DNA from: Hesseltinella vesiculosa
Taxonomy: Eukaryota > Mucoromycota > Mucoromycetes > Mucorales > Cunninghamellaceae
Direction of reading: 5' to 3'
Length of the DNA stretch: 64,000 nt
Assembly: GCA_002104935.1 (NCBI GenBank)
Contig: MCGT01000009.1
Location: 496,001-560,000, forward strand
Position 1 is the stretch's first letter. Every line of letters begins with the position of its first letter. Below are positions 43,338-53,545 of the stretch, piece by piece. The notes under the pieces are model-generated. The model searched no databases. It was not told the DNA's origin and saw only the letters and a program-made list of their open reading frames with translations. The translations under genes and the position numbers were made by a program.

Positions 43338-44988
43338 GTTTTATATATAAAAAAAGACCGCATGATGTAATTTTATAAAGGTCAGTGATTTTTTGTCCAT
43401 GTGTAAATAAAGAGAAGGGTGGGACGAAAAAAAAGCAGGGTCAAGCCTGTGCTCCAAAAAGAGGTAAGCTTCGGAGGGAGGGAGCGCCATGGAATGGACC
43501 TGTTTTTGGGTGATCATTACATGGGATCTTGGCTATGCTGTGTCACTTGATTTTGCAGCGGTTTCTGTCATTGACCAAGACATGTGTTGGCGTTTGGCGC
43601 TCCTTTTTTTTATTTATTTATTGAACGCTTTCATGTGTTTCATTTTAAAAAGGGGGTGCAGGGTTTAACAGAGGAGAAGAGATGATTGGTTTTGCCATGA
43701 GCTTAAGGCTGAGTTCTACCGAAATCATTTTTTTGTGATCAAAAAGAAAGACCCCACTTGATTGCACAACACGTGGATGACCCATTGTGAAATAAATGGG
43801 GGGGGGGGGAGGGGACTCCCACAGACAAGCCTCCTCTTTAAAAAATAGGTGATCGATTCAAAAAGGGGAGTGTGTTGATGGGGGGGAGGAAGCATGTCGG
43901 AGATGAAAGAAGTGGCATTCCGGGCACACCTTCCAAAAATAGAGTTTTCCAAAAGGTTCAGAAAGGGTTGTCAATTGCCCATCTCCCTTTTTTTCGAGAT
44001 CCACGTGAGTTGCAAAGTGTGCAAAAAGTCCAGTGTTCTGTTATTCCATGCATTTTTGTCGATCGGTCTCACAAAAACAAATGTGCTTGCCATCCTCAAA
44101 CCAGTCATGCGTCCTGTCAGTCTTTTTTATTTGGTGGTGACGACATGCAAAAGAGCCAAGACAAAGAAATGAGGCGAGAGGGAAATGCGCGCCATCTTTC
44201 CGTATTTGGTAAGATCTCATTTTTAAAACTCCTTCTTTTTGGAACCAAGGAACCAAGGCAACAGTTTCCCCATTTTTATCTTTTGTGTGATGCACATCAT
44301 TAACGGGAAAAAATAGGTCCATTAGGAGGAACGAGCCAAGATCAGCCAAAAAAACAATCATAAAAAAGGGGTGGGTTGCTTTCTTTTTTTAAAAAGAGGG
44401 AGCCATCAGTCATTCCAGCATGGTTGTTTTATTTTGCATGAATGATTTTTTTTTTTTTCAAAATCATCTTGATTAAACCCAATGTCACCCCCGAATAAAT
44501 AGAAAGATGTATTTTTTTTTTTTTATTTTCCATTTTTAATGCACAGCTTAGTCTCCCTTTTTTAATGCGACTTGACAGGTGCAAACGTCAAGGTGGTACA
44601 AAAAGTGTTGTTGCGTTTCATCCATTTGAGCACTTTTTTTCCCAGTGACAGGTAAACATAAAACCTAAAATAGTCGGCCTCGTATCAATATAAAAAAAAG
44701 GAGGTGAGACAAATGTCATTCATGGAAATTTTGATATTTGTAGAAAAAAGCGCCCGATCGGCCTAAAAAAAGAGTTGTTGTCAAAAAAGGTACTGGTTCA
44801 AGATGAAGGAATTTTATTATTGTACAAAAATTGTACCAGGGATGTATTTACAAAAAGGAGGAATGAGGGTGACTATGTAAAAAAAAAAAAGCCAATGCGT
44901 CGGCATAAAATGAGGAAAAAAAAAATATGCACAAAAAAAATAAAGGGGGACTTGTCTAGGCTGGGTAACAGAGGAGATGACAAAGGGG
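43338..44988. other. Convergent spacer, gene-free
   Basis: 1.65 kb between the convergent Pdx1 and cyclin genes. It contains A/T runs, a G-rich run near 43799-43814 and several AATAAA-type signals, but no supportable gene. Confidence 0.5.
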
Positions 44989-45835
44989 TTAAGACCAAGG
45001 ACATTGGACTTTGAGCAAGGAGGTTGAAAAAGGACCGGAAAGCACGGAGGCTTCACGAGATGAGCCCGACGATGAAGACCAGCTAAGAATAGGACGACAA
45101 TCAAACGAGGGAGGTTGAATCATTGGCAAGGTGGCATGATGGGCTTCGGGAGGAGTATAAGGCATTTGGAATTGCAAATAAGAAGGTCGTTTGGAAGGAT
45201 AGATCTCGTCGTCGTCTTCATCATCGTCCATCGGATGGGATCGTTTAAGACTAGGCGTCGAAGCATAGGTGGAAGGGGTATTGGTGCTGGACGTCAAGGT
45301 ACGAGGAGGCTTGGTATGTTTTCGTAAAACGGTGCCCATCCATTGTTGACAAGTCGTTTGCCATTGTTGAAATTGATCGTGAGGTAGATGAAGGTTGTAT
45401 TCCAACGCACAAAGGAATTCCATTTCCATGATGTTCAATTCATTGATAGGAATACTAGACACTTGTGACCAAGTCTTTTGATAAATAAGAAAGATGAGTG
45501 ACAAAAGTCTCGATTTTTTTTTTCTTTTGGGTTACCTTATTCGTAAAGGTATTGTCTTCCAGGTATTTATTAGAAAGCACGAGAGCGGTGGTGAACAGGC
45601 GGATTTCAGACCCCATCGACGCCGTGATGTGAGGATAAGCTGAACGCAGGCGATGGATGTAATACAGTGAAAGCACAATGCAAGTACATGAGATTTGCGT
45701 CGCTTTGATGATCTTTTGACAAAACTGTTTAAATGCTAATGACCGATTAAAAGGTCCCCAAATAGCTGGGACTGCCATGGAACAAAAGTCGGCAAGCTGT
45801 GTTGAACTAGTACATGATAAAAACGAGCTGTTCAT
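44989..45835 (-). CDS. Pho80-like cyclin (PCL family)
   Basis: Two exons (45536-45835, 44989-45474) give 261 residues. The cyclin box runs from about residue 30: FCQKIIKATQISCTCIVLSL, YYIHRLRSAYPHI, IRLFTTALVLSNKYLEDNTF, then TWSQVSSIPINELNIMEMEF and LCALEYNLHL. This is the PHO80/PCL signature, including the NKYLEDNTFTNKTW block and the ELNxMExEFL block. The partner would be a Pho85/CDK5-type kinase, with roles in phosphate sensing, polarity or glycogen in other fungi. The C-terminal 110 residues are low-complexity, with an acidic run MDDDEDDDEIY and proline/serine stretches. The start ATG at 45835 is the first after a stop-containing leader. Confidence 0.85.
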
Positions 45836-46348
45836 TGGAATGGATAATTGTCGTAAAAAAAAAATGGAGACAAGGAAACAAATCAAAAAAAAAAAGAGCC
45901 AATTTATTTATACCCCAAGGCTGAGCTGGAAAAAAACATCCTTTCCAAAAAAGGACTGACCATGGATTTGCCTAATCCTCAATGTGTACAAAGAAAGAAC
46001 AACAAAAAAAACGGAGGAAACATCAGATTTTTCTCCTGAAACTTTTTTTGGTGAAACTGTTTTTTTTTTTTTTTGGGTTCAAAAAAAGTTTTGTTTGGAT
46101 CTCCACCAACCAGGTTTTTTGTGTGTGATTGTTGATGATGTGTGTAGAAAAAAAAATTCCGAATTGGTTGTATTGGGGGGAGTTCAAAAGGGGGGGGGGA
46201 AGACGTTTTTTTTGGGGGGAGACTGAGGCGGAGGAGGCATAGACAAAGAAAGTTCAAAAAAAAAAAAACTCCAGGGGCTATTGACCCATTTCTCGTCGGA
46301 AAAAAAAGCAAGTTCTCCCATTTTTTTTTAGTACCTTTTATTCTCGCC
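45836..46348. other. Divergent spacer, cyclin / FERRY3 homologue
   Basis: Shared upstream region of about 510 bp between two divergent starts. It is crowded with A, T and G runs (G9 near 46190-46198, T16 near 46060-46075). No gene. Confidence 0.5.
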
Positions 46349-48708
46349 ATGCTCGTCACTGTTCATCTCCCCATCCTGAAAAACCCATTGGCGCTTAACG
46401 TTGAGCCTGATGATAGCCTGAAAGATCTTGTTTATAGCACTTGTCAACAGCATTCTATACCTGCCTATTATACCATTCCGTTTTTGTCTGCACTGAAAAC
46501 CACCCTGACTTCCCAGCGCCAAGCGCCACAACCTGCCCACCAACGACAACGCTTCATCACAGCCTATCAAGACCATACGTTGCAATACCACAGCAAGCAC
46601 GACCAAGTAAGTCGCCTGAACATCCAATGGTAATAAACTCATGTGATGCTAGGATGATTTTTCTCGTGCCTTTTCCGCGCTGGTGAAATGCCCATGGACA
46701 TCGATATTTGATGCCCTGTTGGACCTGGAACAATCCTATACCACAGCCATGCGACAGCTCATGGCGGATCACCAAGAAACAATACAGAGTCTACAAAACA
46801 AGTAAGCATGCTCACCATCCGACCGTCGACTTACCTGTTGAATTAGACACGCGCAGATGGACCATCAGAACATGAATCATTTTACCAATCATGTCGAGGA
46901 ACTGGAGCTGGCCCAGGCAACGTACGCGTCGGATGTGCTTCAGCTGCAACAATCGCAACGGCAGGAGTATTGCGACTTCGTCATGGAGCTGTACCGAGAA
47001 TATTTGCTACGGACATCGTCGCTCACCGACCAGTCAAGCTCGACGACCGATCCGATCAAGACCATGGCCGCCAAAGACCTCATCACGACCGCGGCAGCCC
47101 GTGTCTGGAAAAAGGAACCCACCTCGGCCGCATCGTCACTGTCCTCGTCCAGCTCCAAAGTCGAACGCCGGTCGTCCACCTCCCTCGACAAGCTGGTCCA
47201 GGATATCCAGGAGATGGGCTTCACCAAGGACCAGGCCGAGGCCGCCCTGGCCTTGACCAAACACAACCTGGAACAGGCCATCCTTGTCCTGGTCGAGCAG
47301 CCCAAACAAGTCGAGGACCAGATGCGCAAGATCAAGCGCCGATCGCTGTCCATGACTGCTCTGCCGCCCGATCTGTCGCCCTCCCAGCCGTCGCGGCGTC
47401 GCTCGCTTCAAAAACCCTACACCCCTCCGCCTCTTTCCTCCAAGCAAAAAGGCTGGAGCCCCATCTCCTTTCTGCATCAGCAAAAGCAAGCGCTGGAAAA
47501 CACCAACCTCAGTTCCGTTCGCAAACTGGGCGGCTGGCTCGGCAAAGCCATGGAAAATCTAGGCATGGACAATGACCACACGTGAGAGCCCCTCCCCCCC
47601 CCCTACCCAACGCCATGGCTGATCTAATGCTTTTATCTGCAGTGACCTGTCCATGGCAACTTCGCCCTTGGTAGAGTCCTTCACCATCACATTAGGCACA
47701 GCACAGATCAAATCAACTCTCAATCTTCGGCTGATGGTGGCTGACGTCACCTCGGACGTGCTAGATCCGCCACTCGACGAAACACGCGAAATGGGCTACA
47801 AAGCCCAGAATGCCTTGCGACTGTACACGCGCCAGCTCAGTGCTCTGATCGTGTTGGTGGAAAAGGCCGAGCTGACCAGCAAAGGCTCTATGGACTGGCT
47901 CCCTTACAAGACTGGCCATGGCAGCAATCCATCGTTATTTGAACGCTGCATGCGGTCCACCGATCTCCATTTCCCCAACATTGACATCCAACTCGATACC
48001 ATTGCCCAAGACTTGCAAGCCCACCCACATCTCTTTGACCAAGGCTCCTTCTTCATCACCAAACATTCGCAACTACCCATGCATCAAATCGTGTTTCATC
48101 TGCTCATCGACGGCGACAGTCAGTTTTTGGAAAAAAAAACAAAAATCATGCTGATCATTTTTTTTTTTTTTTTTTTAGGCGTGGCAGGGGCAGATTTGTC
48201 AGGACGACATCCGTTGATGGCGGGGTTGCGTCATATTTTAAAGGTGTGTTCTCGATATGATATCCATTCGATTTCGGTGCCGCTGCTGATGCTGCCTGAC
48301 CGATATTTGGACCAGCCAGACATGTGGATGCCTGCGACCGTTGACCAGCCTCAGCAACATGGTCTATGGCTTGCCCGGCGCAGTGAAAACGTCATGAAGA
48401 CGGTCAAGGGCTGCCTGATGGAAGCGTCACGCGGTCGCGGTGACACCAAGATGGATGGCTTTGGGTTGCAAAATGTCGAGTTTTTCATCCCTGTCCAGCA
48501 GCAAGTGTACATGGCCGACCCACCCGCCCCGCCTCCTTTGCTAAATGCCTCGGGCTCGGCCACTTATCCCTCGACGCATGCCTTGCCTGCGGCTTCGACT
48601 TCTTCGTCGTCCCTGACCATCCCCACCATCAAATCGCCCACGCCCCACGTCGAGCAAATCTTCCAGCAGCTCCGAGCCCAGCTCGTGCAGCTGTTCCGTA
48701 CAAGTTAG
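46349..48708 (+). CDS. FERRY3/C12orf4 homologue (DUF2362) with internal UBA domain
   Basis: About five exons, roughly 710 residues. The N-terminus MLVTVHLPILKNPLALNVEP and the YQDHTLQYHSKHDQDDFSRAF region match the C12orf4 pattern. A long coiled region (NHVEELELAQATYASDVLQL) comes next, then a UBA domain (LDKLVQDIQEMGFTKDQAEA ALALTKHNLEQAILVLVEQ) and a low-complexity linker. The C-terminal half carries RQLSALIVLVEKAELTSKGS and GLRHILKVCSRYDIHSISVP, LLMLPD, GLWLARRSENVMKTVKG. In human cells the homologue is a subunit of the endosomal FERRY complex, a Rab5 effector that links mRNAs to early endosomes. Transfer of that role to this fungus is inference. Convergent with ubiquilin; stop codons are only 18 bp apart. 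Confidence 0.8.
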
Positions 48709-48726
48709 TTAAAAAACCTGACTGTA

Positions 48727-49807
48727 TTAAAAGGTGCCACTAAATAGCAATTCGACAGCTGCTTCTACATTGCCTCCGGTGGCCAACAAGGCGCGGATGT
48801 TCTTGGCAGCATCGTACATGCCCATTTCATTGAGCTGCTGCAGTTGGACTTGGAAGCGTTCTTCAGGAGGTGTGTTGTTGGCGGGGGGCGTCATGAGGGA
48901 GGCCAGGCTCTGTTGGACTTGGGGATCCATCACGTTGTTGCCGGCGCCGGCCAAGGAGGCAAACGGGTTAAAGGGCGAGGGATTGGCATTGTTGGTGTTG
49001 GTGTTGGTGTTGGTGTTGTTGGTGTTGGGCATGCTGCCGAGGTTCATGGATTGGGCAAACTGCTGCATGGCAGCCATCTGACGAAGGTAATCTGGGTTGC
49101 TGAGCATTTGGCGGAATTCAGGCGATTGTAGCATCGAGCGCACTTGGGGTCCCATGGCGGCCAGCTGGGGATTGCTGGCGATGATGCTGTCCAGGACCGA
49201 AGGGTTTTGCAGAATCGTCGACATGTATTGTAAAAAGGCAGGGTTTTGCATCATTTGGTTCATCATGTTGGGGTCTGGCATGCCGCCCATGCCGCCCATG
49301 CCACCCATCCCAAGGTCGCCCATGCCGCCCATGCCACCCATGCCACCCATGCCTCCCATGCCGCCCATGCCACCCATACCGCCAAACATATTAAGAGGGT
49401 TGGTATTCGTGTTGGTTTCAGTAGGTGCAGGTGCAGTGGAAGGGGCAGATGTGGAGGTTGTGGTGGTGGATGGTGTGGATGATGAAGCAGGTTTGGCTAA
49501 ATCAAACAAATGCGTTAGGTCCACGTCACATGGAAGTGTATGTTTTTTTTTTTTTTTTTTTTTTTGGCTGATTACCTCCAGCACCTTTGACCATGTGGAC
49601 AGTGTTGCCATCGGCTAGTTTGCAAGCTTCCAAAATATCACCATCTTTCAGAACTCGGCCAGAATAGATTAAGCGTTGGCTATCAGCAGGTACGTCGGAT
49701 TGTTCAGCAATGGCGGTTTTCAGGTCGAGCACCGTCTTGTCAGTATCGATGGTGATGACAAACTTCTTATCACTCGATGACTTGATATTGACATTGATGC
49801 TAGGCAT
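48727..49807 (-). CDS. DSK2: Ubiquilin (Dsk2-like), UBL-UBA proteasome shuttle factor
   Basis: Two exons (49576-49807, 48727-49496), 333 residues. The N-terminal ubiquitin-like domain (MPSINVNIKSSSDKKFVITI to GRVLKDGDILEACKLADGNT) binds proteasome receptors. The middle holds a GGM repeat of about 13 units (49270-49390) and an STI1-type region (NPAFLQYMSTILQNPSVLDS, MLQSPEFRQMLSNPDYLRQM). The C-terminal UBA (RFQVQLQQLNEMGMYDAAKN IRALLATGG) binds ubiquitin chains. The intron includes a run of about 25 A on the coding strand. Architecture and size fit fungal Dsk2. The methionine/glycine tract may tune phase separation as in metazoan ubiquilins, which is inference. Confidence 0.94.
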
Positions 49808-50143
49808 GTTGCTTGTTTTTCTTTTTGGGATCTGAAAAAAAAAGAAAAGGAGTGGGGTAGAGAAAGTGATGAAAAAAAGAAAAAGAAGAAAGGAAGCGCA
49901 AAGAAGAAGAAAGAAAACGGAATTTGGATTTTTTATCGCTTTCATTTTTTGACAATAAGCCAAAAAAGGCACGAAACGCAAGCCTGTGCTTGTTTTGTCC
50001 TACTACTACGTTTTCCTACTCTTTTCAACCTTTTTTTTTGTCATCATCAGTGGTTTATTTATATATTTTAAAAAGAGATCAATGCGAAAAGATGCTATGC
50101 TATACATAAAGGAGGGGAAGGTGGTATGAAAAAGAAAGGGGAT
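49808..50143. other. Spacer upstream of ubiquilin
   Basis: 336 bp between the ubiquilin start and the stop of the RPA34 gene on the same strand. It should hold the ubiquilin promoter and leader and the RPA34 3' end. T- and A-rich, no gene. Confidence 0.5.
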
Positions 50144-50872
50144 CTAATGCTTCTTGTCTTTTTTCTTTTCCTTTTTTTTCTTGGAGGGCTGATCGTCGTC
50201 GACTTTACGCTTCTTGGCAGGTGTTTCCATGGCAGTGTCTCGAGGTTGCTCAGAGTCGGGGTTGGTGTCAAAGCCATAGGGCTTGAAGCGCATTTGGAGG
50301 CCGGTGGGTTGTTCACGTTTGGGAATGGGCCGTTCACGAATCGCTTCGGCCAAGGCAACGCCGTCGGGGATATCGATTTCTTCGTCCAAGATCAAGTAGT
50401 TGCTGATGGATTTGGGCGCAAAGCTGAGCTTGCCGCCGCCGCTGGGCAACAGACATTCCAAGCCAAACATTTCTTGGCCGCTGACTCCCATATCCTTTTC
50501 GTCCTGATCGTCTGGTACTCGGTACATGGTATATTTGTCATTGTCGTTCAGTAACAAGCGGCTCTTGGGCTTGCCGGCCGATTTGCCTTGTTTTAATTGC
50601 ATCGAGCACAGTTCTTCGGCAGAGACCTGGAAAGGATGCAAGAGTGAGTAGGGCACACGTATTGTCTTGCACTCACTTCATTGGGCACACGGATCAGCCA
50701 GATCTCTTTATCGTCGTCAAGAGCTGTGGTATCAAAAAGAGACGTCGATTGGCTCGTAGGATCAACCTTTGTGAATCCTTCTGGTAAGCTAGTTAAAAAT
50801 GACCCAGAAAATGTCAGGTGGGCGATAGCAGTCATTTTTTATCGCTTACTGCTCATCAATGGTAAATGCCAT
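50144..50872 (-). CDS. RPA34: RNA polymerase I subunit RPA34 (A34.5)
   Basis: Three exons (50850-50872, 50677-50788, 50144-50626) encode 205 residues. A short lead MAFTIDEHLPEGFTKV is followed by the dimerisation module (DDKEIWLIRVPNEVSAEELC, SRLLLNDNDKYTMYRVPDDQ) that pairs with A49, forming the TFIIF-like heterodimer of Pol I. ERPIPKREQPTGLQMRFKPYG is the characteristic post-module segment. The tail AKKRKVDDDQPSKKKKEKKKDKKH is a lysine-rich nuclear/nucleolar extension usual for A34.5. The fold is of rapidly diverging sequence, so the assignment rests on the domain order and these segments. Confidence 0.8.
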
Positions 50873-51096
50873 TTTTTGTGTTGCAAGCTAGCGTGTATAA
50901 AAAAAAAAAAAGAAAACCTGCTTTTTTGATGCGGCTTGGGAAGATCAAGTAAGTCACAGGTGCCATTGGAAATTTTTCATCATGGAAACGAGGAGGAATG
51001 TGACCGGTCCCGAGTCAGGCTGAAAAATTTTTTCTACTCGAGAGAAATTGCTGGAAATGGAAGTCAGGGGTGCCGGAGTGGAAAGGGCAAAAAAAG

Positions 51097-51103
51097 TATA
51101 AAA
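51097..51103 (+). promoter_or_regulatory. TATA box of the U2 snRNA gene
   Basis: TATAAAA, 40 bp upstream of the inferred U2 5' end at about 51137. The spacing is a little long for a Pol II TATA-driven snRNA promoter but acceptable. Confidence 0.55.
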
Positions 51104-51136
51104 AGGGAGGGGTTTCGACGAGCTTGATGCAACCTT

Positions 51137-51325
51137 ATCCTCTCAGGCCTTTTGGCTAAGATCAAGTGTAGTATCTGTTCTTTATAGTTTAACAACTATA
51201 ACGTGATTCATAGAATCACTGTTGTTAATCTAATTTTTTTGCGCCCGGTCGCCAGGCTCTAGCTTGCTATCTTGGTTGACCACCGATGTCCTTTGCCTGA
51301 CACTTTTGCAATGTGACGTCGACTC
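51137..51325 (+). ncRNA. U2 spliceosomal snRNA
   Basis: GGCCTTTTGGCTAAGATCAA followed by GTGTAGTATCTGTTCTTTAT is the nearly invariant 5' region of U2. It contains stem-loop I and the GUAGUA branch-point recognition sequence at about 51168-51173. A stem-loop (GTGATTC ATAG AATCAC) and the Sm site AATTTTTTTG (51232-51241) follow. Downstream are two stem-loop regions, the last with TTTTGCAATGTG, resembling stem-loop IV which binds U2A'-U2B''. The 5' end was placed by alignment to known U2; the 3' end is only estimated from the usual length near 190 nt. Confidence 0.93.
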
Positions 51326-52089
51326 TGGGTTCTCCTTTTTTAATGACTAAATGAAAAAAATTTCTCTGCTTGTTGCAGTCTCGCACAGAGTCTGTCACAG
51401 CCTTTTCTTTTTGGCACCTCGGAGGGGGTCTGCCTGTCGCAGTCTCGCACAAAGGCTGTCACAGCCGTTTCTTTTTGGCACCTCGTAGGGGGTCTGCCTG
51501 TCGCAGTCTCGCACAGAGTCTGTCACAGCCTGTTCTGCTTGGGCGCCTCGGACGAGGTCTGCCTGTCGCAGCGGTTTGGCTTGAGTGTTTTTTTTTCTTG
51601 CAACGCACATGACCATGGCACTTGGTGACGTCTGCAAGGACATGAGAGACGGGACGGGGGTGCGTAGGCTGAACCCCTTTCGGGAAAGGTCAGGTGAGAA
51701 GGCAGGGGAACCAATGAGGTGCTTTTTTTTTTCGTAAATTCCCAGATGTCTTTGTTTTACAGCCATTCCATGTGATCTGCAGAAGCAAGAGGAGATTCAT
51801 TTCTTGGGAAATCAACGAGCCCATTTGTTGGGCAAAAGAAGGAAAGATTCTCACGTCATTGGTTATGATTGGCTCAATCTTATAGAAACAAATGAAGCCA
51901 ATATTTTTGGGGGAGACTAATGGGGTGGAGGTTGGTTCCATGGCTGCCAAGAAAAGGTCAGTGATTGGTGAATTCACCATGTGCGGGCTGTCAAACTTAC
52001 TTTTTTGCATAAAGGCTCAAAAAGGGAGGAAAAAGGGCAAAAGAAAACTTCACACACTCTTTATTCTCTTTCTTTATTCCATTCTAATA
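51326..52089. other. Spacer between U2 and lipase
   Basis: Apart from the tandem repeat at 51372-51571, no feature is seen. The right end should contain the lipase promoter. Confidence 0.5.
51372..51571 (+). repeat. Tandem repeat, three 64-65 bp units, just downstream of U2
   Basis: Units start at about 51372, 51436 and 51500, each opening with (T)CGCAGTCTCGCACA and closing GGTCTGCCTG. A partial fourth unit ends at 51571. Units 1 and 2 differ at about five positions; unit 3 is a little more diverged. GC-rich compared with flanks. The open frame through it (LSQ...LPVAVSHKG) is a by-product of the repeat and not a supportable protein. Each unit can fold locally, for example GGCTGTCACAGCC in unit 2. 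Confidence 0.85.
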
Positions 52090-53303
52090 ATGTCATCGAC
52101 TGTACCCATTTACATGTACCTTTCTTCCTATCTACAACATACCTGGAACTCAAGCTCATTATCCTCCTCTGCCGCATCCCTACTTCATCTCTTTCGAACG
52201 GATGCCAAGACGCCCCAACAAACGAACAGGGTCAGGTCCACCCCATTACCTTGCACACCTACTGTTTCATCCTATACCCCTTCAACGCTGGCCGTTTCTA
52301 CCTTGAATCTAATGTCACCTGTCACTCCTCGCTATCGCATTCCTCGTGCGCCCATTGTTCTTTGCCATGGCCTCTATGGTTTTGACCGTATGGGGCCCGA
52401 CAGCGTGCCAGCCCTGCAAGTCCATTATTGGAATGAAATCGAAAAAGCCCTCAAAGATATGGGCTGCCAAGTCGTCATCACCTCTGTCCCCAAAACCGAA
52501 AGCATTTCCAAACGTGCTTATACCCTTCATTCTGTTCTGTCCTCCCTCACCTCCCATCGTCAAATCAACCTGGTGGCCCACTCCATGGTAAAGAAAAAGA
52601 AATCACCTAGGAAACTCATTTTGCTCACTCTTTCCAAAGGGTGGTCTTGACTGTCGTTATCTCTTGTCTCATATCAAACAACGATCTTATCGTGTTAATT
52701 CCCTCTCGACTATTTGCACACCTCATCGAGGTAACCAGGAAAAAACAACCTCTTTTCTTTTTCTTATCGGTTTTTTTTTTTGGCATCATAGGATCTTCTT
52801 TGACCAATTGGTTCAGAGACACCGTGGGCGTGGCCCAGATGGTGGACAACCAAACAACCTTACAACAACAACGACTGTTCGCCCAATGGTTTGATACCCC
52901 GGCCTATGCCAACCTTACCACAGACTATTGCGACCAAATCTTTAATCCTTCCACCCCTGATGATCCCATGGTTAGCTATTATTCTTACACAGCCCGTGCC
53001 ACCGTCACCCCTTGGTCTTCACTGCTCTTCTTACCTTGGCAACTCATCCACCAAGCCGAAGGCGATAACGATGGTATTGTCAGCGTTAAAAGTGGCCAAT
53101 GGGGCCAGCACGTCAAAACCGTCGATGCCGACCATTGGGATTTCACTGGCAAAAGGTAAGGCACTCCTTTTTTAACTTTTTTTTTTTTTTCATCTCACCT
53201 CTCCTTATTTAGTGTCATTCCCTATCGATTGAAAGACAATGATTTTGATCGTGCTCAATTTTATGTCGAATTAGCACATCATCTCTATGAACAAGGTCAT
53301 TAA
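52090..53303 (+). CDS. Alpha/beta-hydrolase lipase
   Basis: Four exons (52090-52587, 52640-52730, 52792-53155, 53213-53303), 347 residues. The lipase fold is visible: IPRAPIVLCHGLYGFDRMG is the oxyanion HG motif, INLVAHSMGGLDCRYL is the nucleophile elbow GxSxG variant AHSMGG with the serine split from its following glycines by intron 1. An aspartate follows in GDNDGIVSVKSGQWG, and the histidine in VDADHWDFTGK. This matches triacylglycerol lipases of the bacterial/fungal lactonizing type. The first 80 residues are serine/threonine-rich with no clear signal peptide. An internal start is not excluded. Likely intracellular or membrane-associated neutral lipid hydrolysis, by inference. Confidence 0.85.
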
Positions 53304-53545
53304 ACTTCTGAGTCGTTGCGCAGTTTCTTTTTTGCCCGGCCTATCCACGTGTACAGCCAACTGTAAAAAAGACACAGGTCTAGCTTGAACAAGCCTTTGG
53401 CACGTTTTCTTTCCCGGGATGGAAGCGGGAACTAAAAACCTGCAAGAGCGGCATTCATTTTTTTTTTTTTGTTTCTTTTTTTTTTTCTCTCTTTGGCTGT
53501 GTTACATTTTTGTTTCTTTTTTCTTCGCCATTCTTCATTAGCATC

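Noticed and set aside
47136..47489. Frames opposite and overlapping the FERRY3 homologue exon
   Set aside because: Shadows of a GC-rich exon; the plus frame contains the UBA domain and continues through correct introns.
49246..49482. His-Ala repeat frame antisense to ubiquilin
   Set aside because: It is the complement of the GGM repeat of ubiquilin and carries no independent support.
51372..51571. CRISPR-like array interpretation of the U2-adjacent repeat
   Set aside because: The units are contiguous near-identical copies without unique spacers, and the genome is eukaryotic.
51370..51612. Open frame through the tandem repeat downstream of U2
   Set aside because: The frame is open because the repeat unit is nearly a multiple of three in the first units; there is no ATG context, homology or splice structure.
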